Shown: piece by piece, positions 23,040-35,730 of the stretch
How the letters are laid out: each line of letters opens with the position of its first letter
Position numbering within the stretch: position 1 is the first letter of the stretch
Program-made: the position numbers and the translations under genes
The notes under the pieces: model-generated
The model's input: only the letters and a program-made list of their open reading frames with translations
Database searches by the model: none
Told to the model about the DNA's origin: nothing
Assembly (NCBI RefSeq): GCF_028769735.1
Contig: NC_088173.1
Span: forward strand, 12,483,038-12,547,037
DNA from: Zonotrichia leucophrys gambelii
Taxonomy: Eukaryota > Chordata > Aves > Passeriformes > Passerellidae
DNA: 64,000 nucleotides
Reading direction: 5' to 3'

Positions 23040-23175
23040 AAGAAAACCCACAAAACCAACCCAAACTAAAAAAATTCCCAAGAAACCAAACCCCAAACCT
23101 AAAACAACAACAAAAAATAACCTGAACAACCCTCAGCATGCAAAACAACCAAAACAAAAAAAAAAACAAACCCAG
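23040..23175. repeat. A/C-rich low-complexity tract
   Basis: About 135 bases of the + strand are almost only A and C, with many AAAC, CAAA and ACAACA words and an A run near 23157-23165. The minus strand is GTTT-rich. It has no clean period. It may be a decayed microsatellite or the tail of an old retroelement, but no body is recognisable next to it. Confidence 0.7.
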
Positions 23176-26100
23176 AATGATTACTAGGTTCTGTAAACTC
23201 CAAGTTAGAATTAAATTCTTAAGCTTATAAATGTTAATTTGGAAGGTTAATCGTTTAAATGAGGGGTTGCATCAGCACTTCAGTTTGCAATTAAGAGAAG
23301 ACCTAATTCTAATGTATGCTGGAGATTTGAATGACATTTTAGTCAGCAGATGGGAGTTTTTTCGTAATCAAAAGACTCACACAGATTATTTTTGGATTCT
23401 GGAGTTGGTGGTTAGTTGTCACACTGACATCTGGAACAGAATTTCAGGTCAACACCTGGAATTTGAGCACAAGCTGTTAAACTTATTTCTTTGGGAAATT
23501 GAGAAACAGTACAAGGGCAAGGATCTATTTGTTTGAATACTATGTAATTAAAGCTCTTGAAAGAGTTTGAGAGATGTATTTTTGTGTGTATCTCTGTAAA
23601 AGTGAATGTGGAATTGGGGGTTTTTTTTGTGTTTTGAGAAAGTTTGGGAACATACCTGTTCAAGAAATTTTAGTTTATCTGTCCTAAATAATAAAAAATG
23701 CCACTGTTCTGGAAGCATTAAGCAGTGTAGATCAGAGATGCAGAAATAGTAGTTTCTTTAGCCCTCTCTGTGAGGCTAGTTTTGTAAAAATAGCACTACT
23801 TAAAAAAAGGGGGCAGGGCAAGTAAGGATTACTTTAGTAGTTAAGTGCTCTGGAAAGATACTTTAATGCTGATACATGTTAAGGATTTTTTTCTAGTGGT
23901 ATATTTTGTTCTTTGTCTGGGCATTCTCTCCTTTTGGTGTTGAATTGAGAAAAATGAGCAGCATGAGAACATCTCCACTGACTCTAGACCAGGTCTGCAC
24001 ATTTCAACTCTCCTGCTGACACTTTTGTGAATCCTTGGCAGGAGAGTCCTTATCAAGCTTCTCCAGAACTACCAGAAAAAAAGGTTTTGTTGTGACTATA
24101 AATAATGAGGCCACTTATGGTACTGTGCCCACCCAAACACTATGACCTGTTTTTTAAAGCATTTATCCAATGTTTTTATGACCTCTGTTCCCTACCATAA
24201 TTTTCAGTGGTAGTCAAGCATGCTATATATGGAGCAGAGGTTAAATTCTAGCTTAGTCTGCAAGATGGGACAGACAACCATATCTGTGTGGGACATTTAA
24301 ATTGAGGAGGCATACTTGTGGTTGTTAATTACAGATACTGAAAACTTGGGTAGACTATTTCTAAAATGGGGTATTATTTTCTGCTTTCTAATTAAGGATA
24401 ACCCAGTGGGTTTGTGTTGTGTTCAGTATGATGTTGAAAAGAGAGTGAAGCTGATGCAGAAGATGGTCTGTTTCATTTTGTTTTTATGTATTTTTCTTCA
24501 GTGGCATTAAAGCAAACTTGTGCCATTATGCAAGAAAAAATCAGTTATGTTTTTAAAAAGTGCCTAAAGTGAGTAGTATTTTGAGTTTAAAAAACATTTG
24601 CTTAAAATTTCATGCAACTAAAATATATTTTCCGCCAATTTGTTATGGTTTTAAAAATTAGTCCTTTGGCACATAGATTCTCTTTTATGAGACAGTACAA
24701 ATAGTTGCAACACCAGCTTAATAATAATGATTTTTGAACTTGTAGATCTCCTCTAGTATTAGGAGAAATCTAAGAACTTTTAAGAGTATAGACCGAATTT
24801 AATACAATTTGTGTCTGAAATAAAAGAAATACAGAAATAAAAGACCAAGGGATGCACTATCTGTAGACTGAGGACAAGGCCTGAATTTGCTGCTATTCAT
24901 AGAAAGCAATACAGAAAGTATATTACTAGAAGATGACGAAATCCAGGTGTCAGATAGCCATGGTACCAGCAATCAAATAAAGTATCTCACATTCAGAAGT
25001 TAGTTTAAGTGCGTGTTAATACTCCAGTTCAGAAGAGGTTACATGGTTAATCTGTCAGGGACCATCTGCTTTTGACTGCAGTGTGCAGTTTTCTACTACT
25101 CCACTGAGGGTGTGATTATGTGCATTCTAAGGTCTAGAACTAATGGTGCCACTAGGTTAAACTGTGATATGATGCTGTTGCATTTGTGTTTCCTTTTAGA
25201 TGCATAAAACTAAGCCTGGCCTTTGGAACTAATGTTGAGTTTCAGTTTGGCAGGGGTTGAGGAGGCCTGGGTTTGGACCAAGGTCCTGAGCAGCCTGGAG
25301 CTAGGGAATTACTTTTCTTTCTTAGGCTTGAAGAAAACCATGTAATTTGCATTTGTGATGGTGGCAACTCCCAAAGTGCTATTAGGTTGTTAATGCAGCT
25401 TTTAGAATGTGTCTTTGGAAAAAGCTGAATTAGTTTTAGACAAACATATTCATCTTATGTTCTCTGTTGGCAGGGGCATCTTCCAAAGTAGTTTGAGTTT
25501 TCTTAGGTATCCTACTGAGTAAAACATCACCTTAGCTGCCAAATAGGGATCCCACACAAAAGCTGAGGCTCCCCTGCTCTGCTGCAGGCATGCTGAAAGT
25601 AAGGGATTGTTCCTTTCTGAAAGGTGTTGATTGGGTTACAGCTTGGTTTGATGAAAACAGAGCTGCCTGGGGGCTGTGTCGCTGTAGGAGATGAACTGGG
25701 GCTGAGCCACATGTGGTCCCAAAGATTTACCTTATGAACAGCAATCAGTTCGGGCAGCAGAATAGATACTAAGGGCCTATTAAGTTACTTGGGTCTCTCT
25801 TTGACTTGAAAAATACTTGTGAGCCGAGGAATAATAAATAAAAGGGAAGGGTCGCCAAAAGCTATGGAAGGTGCATCTTGCTATATCACTCTTGGGACAT
25901 CTGTTAAATTGGGCATTTATTTCCTACTAAGCATCTGCTGAGCTTTTGAAGTACATATTAAGGTCAAAGGAGGGGAGCTTGAAATGATTGCATAATGTTT
26001 ATTCTTTTCTTTGAAGATTTTAGACTTTAATCATACAGCATTTGGACATATTTAACAAAGGACAAACCTACATGAGCATTTGGCAAGCTTCCAGAACTTA

Positions 26101-29100
26101 TTACATGCAGTAGTTACGGCTTTAGAACTTGGATTTAAAAATACTTTGGGCTTTGCTGAAGCTAGGTTTTGCAGGTCCATTTTTTAATCTGTCTGTGCAT
26201 CTGTGACTTTATTACACTGGACATCTGAATGTGACCAAAAATGAATTTTCAATTCATCACTCTCCATGAGGCTCAAGAAAAAAAAAATCTCTAGCATTCC
26301 AGTGCCATCAGAGAGGGATTTTTGGAAAAACTGAAGTATCCAAAGAATCTAGCAGCAGGAGTGCAAGAAATCGTTTCCATGTTCAGAAATGAGGTTTCCC
26401 CAGGCTCCTTGTGTTCTATTCATGATTCTAATTGCAGCTTCTTTTTAATTTAAAATCATTTGTGAACAAGGATAGTCAATATGTTAATGGTTCTTATAAG
26501 TAGTTGCATAGTTTGGATTGGCATTAGGGTTACAGAGCAAACTGCTGGGTTAGTGGCTATAAATTGACTTGACCTACTAGTAGTGGTGGTCATTAATAGT
26601 TCGTTTGGCTCAGAGTTCTGTCTTTGCAAACTTGTCAGTGTGGTATTGCTGATAACAGAACTGAATAGCTGCTGTATGTTGGGAAGGTTACACATAGAAA
26701 ATACAGTAGTTGCATTGCTTTGTTGACTAATCTTCTACCAAGAATAATCCTTTCTGACATGAATCATTTCCAAAATCTGCATGTATCTTGAATCAATAAT
26801 TTTGGGTGTTTGTAATAAAGACAGTATTTTATTGTGCTGATGCAAAAAGCCTGATACCACCTCTATACACCAGAAAGTGAAAATGACTGAGTTTTGGTTT
26901 TGAAGTTGCTGATCATGGAGTGCTTGTTCATATTTTTTGTAGGATTTAAGGCTTAAAAGGTTATTATATTACAAATTTCAAAATACAAGAAACATAATTA
27001 TGGAATAGCCTTCTAATTTTAGTATTACTGGTAATGTACATGAGCATTGACAGAAGTGGTACAGTCGTGTGAGTGAAAAAATGAAGATTCCAGTAACATA
27101 ATATGCTGTAAGTGAATAAGAGTGAACAAATAATATGCTAAAAATTGAATACAGACTTCTGTATGTGTTGCCTGTAGTTCTGGTTGTATTTATGATAGAG
27201 AATGAGTTTGGTAGTTCAGCTTGAAAGACTTTCACTGCCAAGAAGTTTATGATGGAGTTATGGATTATGGAATTATGAATGTGATTTTAATGTTGGTATG
27301 TTGTCCCCTCCATTTCTCTAAACCTGTGAGAGTGGCATGTATAGCTCTTTCGCAGGGAATACATCTCCATTCTGCAGGGGGTTTGTATTTATTTTTTTTA
27401 ATCCTCCTCCCCCCTTTGCCTGTAGATTTGCCATGACAGGGTATATCCTGTCTCTATGAAAATTAGAGATTGCTGTGTAATGATAAGGGTTTAATCTGCA
27501 ACGAATCAGACATGTGGAAACTTCTGTCTGTGGAATTTTCTGTTTGATCTGAGAGGAATGCCCTTGCTGTGCCCTTCCTGTAATGAAAGCAAGGTATAGT
27601 GAATCAAAGTGATTCTAGATAAGATTGGAATGTGTGCATTGGTTATGCCTCTATTATATTTGGTGTTGCAATTCTGGCCATATGTATTATCTTATTATTC
27701 AAGATATTAGCAGCATAGTTCATCTTCTTCAAAGATATCTCTCTCTGTTTTAGCTAAAAGTGCTATAATTTTATTGATGAAATTTGAGTTAATTACTTAG
27801 GTTTGAACACCGAAATTCTTGCTTGCGACAACTAATACTGTCAGCAAGATATTGAATGAGCTATGATAATACAGCATCTTTTTCTTACCGTAAATAATTT
27901 TACAGTATTCACTTAATCTTCTGTTTTCAAGATTTTGTTGGTGTGCCGTTGTGAGAAATAGCTAAAGTTTCCCTCCATCATTATTTCAAAACCAGTTAAT
28001 GATTAACAAATGTGCAGCTGCCTGTGCAAGGAATGTTACTTACTTTGGGAGGGGGGAAGGAAAGATTATTTCTTCACATAAGAAGTCTGGTGTGATAGTT
28101 CACTTTAAAGGTAATTTAAATATTACAGGATCAATTTCAGCAGATTAATCAGAAATGGGAAAATGACCTGTGCCTTTCTTTGATTTTTGCTTATATCTAT
28201 GTTGTTTCTACCTGTACTATTAGTTGGTTTAGTAATATTTTGTGTTGCCTATGTTTGTCCAGACAGTAGTTTTAAAGTAAAAAACTATGTAAGAAGACAT
28301 GGCAATTTATTCTTAAGTGTATGGATATGGGCAGAACATGGCTTAAAAAAAAAAAAAGTGATAACATTTAAGCAGTTCATAGTCCAAACTATTTTACACC
28401 ATTCCTAATCAGATTTCTGAGTTGGGCCTTGTCTGTTAAGTACAGAGACCAACAGATCAGGAACTGTGCTTGTAAATGTAAAAACAAAAACTATCATAGA
28501 ATTTGGGCTTTTCAATTAGCTTTTTGCTTGCTTCAGAATGTTCATACTGAATGGTGAAATTCTGTACTGAAATTTTGAACTGACTTGAATCTGTACAGTT
28601 AAGGTAGAGCAGGAAAGTGTTCAAAAATTGTTAGTGAAAAATGAGTTGTCAAGTTGCCATTGACTCAAATGACACATCAGCTTTAATGTGCATTGTTTAA
28701 TAAGAAGTTAAGGGAGTGACAGAGTGAGAGCAAGATTACTGCTGATTATTGGAGTAAATGTTTGAGTGAATATTGATTCAGTATGTGATGATGGGAGGAA
28801 ATGGAATAAGACATACATGCCATTCTATTTCTGTAATTCCAGGAATGATAAAAAATACTTTGGAAACTGAGTCATTCAGTCTAGTCAAACACAAGAATGA
28901 CCAACATTTGAGAGTCTCTTTTTGACAACAGCTATGCACAGATACAGAGATTTGAGGAGGTCTCCTGGTGCAGTTGCTGTGTATTCTGTGAATTTCTTAA
29001 ACAAGGAAGAAAATCCTCAGTGGTTAGGACTACAATGCATTTTGTGTCTAAATAGTCTACTAATTACCTACAATATCATATTTTTCATTTACACTGTTCT

Positions 29101-32100
29101 AGTGTTGACAGAGTTGATCTACTTCTTTATGACAAATTATTGGTTTATGAAGCAATTATTCATCACACTAATTTTCTTTGGTATTGTTTTGAAGGGTGCA
29201 GTTATCTTCAGCAAAAAACGTTTCTGTGGAGAATAACTAAAAGCTTTTTCAATGGAAATTCTCTCAGAGAGACTCTGTGGTCTTTGTTCATCCAAATGCT
29301 TGCAGGTTTGCCTAGTAAGCAATAAAATGAATTAAATTTATAGATTTTTATACTTTTTAACTGTAGCTTGCATGAATTTCTACTACCATTAGTAATTTTT
29401 TATTCTGGAGAGTGTTGATTAAGACTGCATGTGCAGTTGTCCATTGTTTTTATGAGAAAAACTGAAACTATTTCCCAGCAAGCGTCCAGGGCTCCCACAA
29501 ATAAGTATGCTTGACATCTGATAAATGATCTCTAGTTTTCTAGTTACAAGTCTTCTTTTTAGATGTTATGTATTGGTTCTTCAGTGTGCTCTAAGAATTT
29601 GCTTGCAAATGGAAGATTTCTCATTTGCTTGATACAGTAATCCTAACCAAAGAGAATAAGCATCATTTTATGATACCAAAACTCTTTGCTTTCAGGATTC
29701 CTCTGGCTTTAAAATTTTAGTCAAAACCAGAGAAGTTCAGGAATGTTTCTCTGTATGGCCTTGTGTTTAATTTGATTCATATGCAAAGGCAAATAAGGCT
29801 AATTAAAAATTAGTTTAACAGGTACTGATCAATGTAGAATCCCCTCTGGAAACAGGACCAGAAATAAAGTCTGAATAAATAAATGGATGCTTTGTAGGTT
29901 AATACATCTGACTTTGTCAGAGCAAGGATGAAAATGTCTTTTGATGTCACTGAATCCCAGATGCTTTCATTCCATGACTTTGTCAATTTGCTTTGTTCCC
30001 CTTGCATTAGCATGCCCAGAGGTGTATCAGATCTTCTTTGTACACAGAAATCTGCTTGGGAGCAGCATTTCTGTTGGCAGTAATTAAGTGCTTTTGTGTC
30101 TATAGCTACCTGGTGCAGTAATATGAACAGCAGTAATAGTCTGATTTCCAGTATTCCTCAACATGATACCTCCTTTTTGATAGATACCAGTATCTTTTCT
30201 TGCTCAGAGCTGATCTGGAAACTATCATTGCTAACCAGCAGTTTCTGCAACTGAAAATATTTTGGAGACTGAAAGCTTGAAGCAAAATTGCAGTAGTCCA
30301 AACCACAGCCATGCATAAATAACACACACATGTGCTAAACAACAGTTTTTTTGTGGTGGGTTACTCATGAGCCAGAGTTGTTGTGGAACACAGCTGTAAC
30401 AGCTTCTTTCTGAAGGATAGGACTGCTCTGTTTGACTTGCTGGGCCTTCAGTGTTTCACAGAAGTAATAAGGGGTAAGCTGCAGTTTCAAATTTCCACCA
30501 AAAAGGGAATCTGAGAGAAATGCAGTGTGTACAGGAAAAGTATTCCTGGGATACATGGAACAATTTTTCCTTATTTAAGATGGTCACTAACCCCTGAAAT
30601 TTACAGAAAAAAAACCCCTGTAATCTGTTAAGTTTAATAGTTTCAAAGCATAGTTGTTGCAGAACTGTCCAGGTTTTAATAGTTTGCAGAGGTCTAAACA
30701 GCTAGATCCTTCTGGATCAACAAACCAGTTTCTGAACAATTAAATGTGTTGCTCTTGTGCATAATTGGCTTCCCGTGCGTCTCATTATTTTCCTTGTAGA
30801 CTCTTCTTCTGCCTAAGGGGGACCAAGGTTAATCTGTCAACTCCAGTTAGTTTTGAAATTCCTGGGGCCATTTGCAGAGGAATTTCCCCTTCAGAGGCTC
30901 CCCATTTCCCAGCTAAATTATGAGACTTACCACACTCATTGTCAACAATTCCTTAGTAGTAAGAAGACTAATAGAGAAGTTAAGAGGGATTTCGCAGTCA
31001 CTGGTGAAGCCAGAGTTCTAAAGAGCATATATTTTTTTCATTTGTGTGTTTAAGAAATTCTTATAAACTTTAACAAAGAATATAGAAATTCATCCTTTGC
31101 GTTTCTCATGCAGAGGCAAGTACACATTCTTTATAAAAAAATTGATTAATTAATTTCCTTCTTTGTCCTTGATGTTCATAAGTAAACAAACAGTGGACCT
31201 GTAAAAGCCTTTGCTTGTTTGTGAATCACCTACATTTTAGTAGAAATTTTCTTGGTCATGAAGGTAACTTAGCTTAAAACAGCTCAGCAATATTATCCCA
31301 AAATGTTTTGCTTAAATAGTTTCTTATTCTAATTTTATTTCTTGGGACATAGAAACTTGTTAGATCTTTATCTGAAGACAAAAAGCTGTCCTGAATAAGC
31401 AGGGTGGGTGGCCAGAGCAATGGCTTGCCTCATATCCTACAAACCTTGCTTGTGTAATGCAGAAGCTGCTTTTGTGGGTTCTGAAATCCCACGTGCTGGC
31501 CCAGAACCTGCTGGCAGTTTGTCCTGCTTTCTCTGGTATTTTGTGAACCTGCTGTAATGTTGATGTTGAAGTGCAGTCATGTTTTCTTCAACAGGTTTTC
31601 TCTCAAATCGTGAATGACTGATCATGTTAACAGCAAAGCATGCTTTGCTTGCTGTCTCTTCAAGGCAGTGTAGATCCTATGTGGTTGTATTACAATAATT
31701 TTTGCTATTGGCAGAGGAGTTAACATTACATTTCCCTAATGTGGACGCATCAGGGGGTTTTTGTGTCTCTCCATATCGAGCTTTAGCAACATGGTACTGT
31801 TCCTCTGTATAGCAATTATATTGCCTGTCCAAAAGCTTGACATACAAGCCGCCTAGCTGACAGAAATAAGCTGGAACTATTAAAATAACCATAAATGAGG
31901 CTGACAATGGGAGCTGTCTGCCATTGTCCCAAAAGATTTTTTGAACTGGAAGTAATCAGTTGAGTTCTAAGGCAGCGCCATCACGGATCTTCTAATTGCA
32001 AAAATTCCCCCTCGCCAACCCCCAACTTCCTGAAAGGAAGTTCACAATCTCTGTGGACCTTAGGAGATTTATTGCTTGTAGCCCAGACTACCTAGTACCA

Positions 32101-32311
32101 AATCATAATTTCTGGGCATAATATTTTATGTAGACAATTTTAGGAACATACATAAAAACTATTTTTCTTTTATAAATGGTCTGAACACTGTGTTTTTGCT
32201 GTTCATTTGACTTTTTTTTTGTAGAGATGTGCAGGAACTAGAAGTTAAAATGTCACAGCGTTTAATTATTTACAATTCTCTTTTTGATAATTTCTTATTT
32301 GACTTTACCCA

Positions 32312-32350
32312 TTTACATGATAATGGTTTTTTTACATGATAATCTGTTTT
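32312..32350. repeat. 19-bp tandem duplication
   Basis: TTTACATGATAATGGTTTT is followed directly by TTTACATGATAATCTGTTTT. It is a simple local duplication in intron 2 without evident function. Confidence 0.6.
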
Positions 32351-35300
32351 TTCAATGCTTTAAAATATAGTCTCTTTTTGGCGTAGAGCTTTAACTATGC
32401 ACATCTTTACTTCTAGGTCTTTGTACAATCTCTACATGCTTATTTAAGGGATAGCTGCACTTACCCGATGAACATTCTGTATTTCTTCAAATCTGTCTAC
32501 CTACCTGGTTTGTGAGCTTGCATAGCAGAGGGCAGTAGTGACCCTTTGTCTCTCTCCACTTGAGCACTGTTCAAGTTGCTGCTGTTCACTCATAGCACAG
32601 AAGGGATGCATTAACTGTTCTGTGTTTGTAAGTTTTATGTCAGGGTTTGGATTTGACCACATGCTGAGGCTCTTTGGATGCCAAGTTTTTGTCCCCAAAA
32701 AATATTTCAAAAGACAGCTTTGATAATTTCTATGGGCTTGGAAAAGTGAGACAGGTTTCACTGGACACTGATAGTGTCTGATTGTTTCACTGACTGCTCT
32801 TGCTGTTGTTCCATTGGTGTCATAGAAATTCTTTAATTTCAAATACAGTCGTTTTGTAATGAAATCTGGGGGGTTTGAGAGCTTGTACTAATATCACATT
32901 TACTTAAGCTACTGCTACAAAACTAGATTTGGCTATATATTTTGCCATATCTAATCAGTGCAGTGAAGTTGAATTTGAGAAATAAAACATCATTTTATTA
33001 TGATTGAGGTTTTGCTCTGCTTGTGATGGTTCCTTTACTCTGCTTAAGGGTGGGTTCTGTGTGCCTTGCAGTGATATTCTTCCTCTTCCATCTCTCAGAA
33101 CTTGCAATAACTGGTCCCTGGAAAGAAAGAAAGCAGTGGTGAACTCTACACATTTCAGGTCTTGCTACTGCTGCAGTTCCATCAACTTACTGATATTGAT
33201 TGTGATTTTATTTGAAACTTTCCAGGCCTTGATTTGAGTAATTGGTCCTTGAAATAGCAAGAGGAGTTGCTTTCCATTCAACAGTTTTAGCTAAGCATGA
33301 TTTCTCAACTGGTAGTACACAAAGCACAACCTGAAATATGTATAGCTTTCTATGTCAAAGAGCTATAAACAAAATTTAATTACATTTGATGGGATCTGCC
33401 CTTATACATGCTGAGAAAAACTTGTAGTTCCAGTATGATATTTTCAGCTTAAGTACTTTTTTTTTTGGTAGCTTTTCCAGAGAGAAATTTTTCAGTGCAT
33501 TCTCTGAAGCTGAAATTGTGAAGTTTAGATTTTTTCATTGCCTTTCTTATAAAGAAGAAATTTATTTATGATAAAAAAGAAATGTTATAAACATATAAAA
33601 GCAAATCAAACCCACTGTATAGTAACTTACTGAATATTTAAAGAAATGAATGTGTAAAATCTGTAAAATATATGTGGCAAGCGTTAACTTTAAGAACAAA
33701 CTAAATAATTTATATTGATTATGTTGTTTATATTGTATGCTAGACAATATTATCTTGGAGTACATGAGAAACTCTTAGGTTGGTTGGTTGATTTTTGGTG
33801 TTTTTTTTTTTTTTCCCATAACATTAAAATGCAATTAGCGAGGATGCATGTAAAAGGTAAAGCACCAAATTATTTAAAAAATAAATCAGAATGTGTTAAT
33901 TTGCATTTCAGGTTAGGCCAACCAGAAGAATTTCTGAGTGGTTGAAAAGGGAAAAATGAACTATTTCAAACTAGACTGAATCATTAGTTTTGCACATTGA
34001 TATTCCTCAGATGTGTTTGCAGACAAGTCACCTCACTTTGAGGTATGGAAAACACAGTATCGATGGTTTGTTGCCAGGTTACAGACTTTCTGTCTTTGCC
34101 TAATTAATGCTTCTGGAGAAGAGGTGAGTGAAAAGCAGTGAACATCTCTTGTTCATGTGTGGTTCAAAGGCAAGCAATAGTTGCTACAACTTTTCACTCT
34201 CCTTCAGAGCTGCAAGAAAGGATTATTTATATTCTGAGACAGTACTGTTTAGTCTGTGTGAATCTTCAGATGCAAGAAGTCTGAGTAGCTTGCATTGTCC
34301 CTGATAAGTTTTAAATTGCTATGGAGGTGAAAAGCAAATTGTATTTCTCTGGGTGGCTTTTGCACCTTGTTCCGTAGAGGCATAATCATGTAATGCTTCC
34401 TGTTCAGAGTGCACAAACAATAAAAGTAAGGAACTTTTCCAGCTCAGCTTATTTGTCAAAAATAATACTTTTCTTAAAAGAAGAGATTGTATGTACTTTT
34501 AAGAAGTTCACACTGCCTGCCACAAGTCTTTAATATTTCAGGAGTTAGATTGCTGTGCCTTTCGTGGTATTCTGCTGTGTTTATAGGGTGGATGAGCTGA
34601 CATTTCACTTTTGCAAGAGGAATCTCTTGCCATTCCTTCTTTAGAGGGAGATTGTTTCATGGACTTACCAGGATGGAGATTTTGGGCTTTTCATATGATG
34701 TTTCATGTACTGAAGTGTTTGTTGTCTTTGTGGCAGGACATAAGTAAAATTTTCAGTGCTTAAGGATAGATGGTTTGTGTAAAATTAGGGCTGATGTGAT
34801 ACTGTGCTGTCTTTGTTTTGGTTTTACTAAGTGGTTATTTATTACACTTGAGTGATCAAATACTATTAAATTTTGTTGACATTAGCATTGGCTGCTATTT
34901 TAGAAGCATGGTAGGCTTAAGGTTTTCTTGTCTCTAACACACTGGTGCTTGGTAGAGGCCTGAGTTAAAGTAGCACAGTGGCCTGGGGGAAAGAATAATT
35001 TTTTTTCTTCAGAGTTCAATAGGTTACATGTTTCAAAACCTTCAAATTATAAAACATTTTCTGGTATGTAGGGTTGTGACTGCTGCTTCAAGGCATTTCC
35101 CAATGTCAGATTACAGTCATGACCAGAAGCTTCGGTAGTTATCAGAAGGAAGTTGGGAAGTTAACAGAAACACAGATAGAGGGTTTTTTTTTAATTGCTG
35201 TAAAAGTGGAAAGAATCTGAACTATGATACTGGCCACAATTAGTATTACAGATGGATGTAATACTTGTAAATCGTGCAGTATACTCTGCTGTAGTCTGTT

Positions 35301-35469
35301 TTATCTTGCATAGGTAGATACCATAACTATTAATGAATGCACTTTTTTTTCCAAGTCACCTTCCTACTTCTTAGCATTTCTGACAGGGATCATAAAGTGG
35401 AGGGAAAAGAAACCAAGTGAAAAACCCATCTGTGTAACACACAGGAGCACGCAGGGTTGCACTTGCCAA

Positions 35470-35730
35470 CTGTCCTGGTTTGGCTGTGCCTCTGGGAGTT
35501 ACTCAAGGGGAAAAGGAGGGTAACACAGTGTGGATGTGTTCCTCTTCAAGGCCTCTGGGGTCTGCTGAGAAGCCGACAAGCACTGCATCTTTTCCTAGGC
35601 CAGATGCTCTTTCCTGGTTTCTTGTGGGTGCCAGTTTTTGAGGGGAGGGACTGTTTGTTTTCTGGATTTTTAATCCTGTCGTCTCTGCTGTAGCCTCTGT
35701 GTTTATACAGCTCAGGAAAATGCTAATCAC
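35470..35730. mobile_element. Possible decayed avian LTR fragment
   Basis: The segment starts with TGTCCTGGTTTGGC, resembling the TGTCCTGGTTT start of several avian endogenous-retrovirus LTR families, and is more GC-rich than its surroundings. No matching CA end, polyadenylation signal layout, target-site duplication or internal retroviral sequence could be identified. It may instead be unique DNA with a chance match. No intact gene is encoded. Confidence 0.25.
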
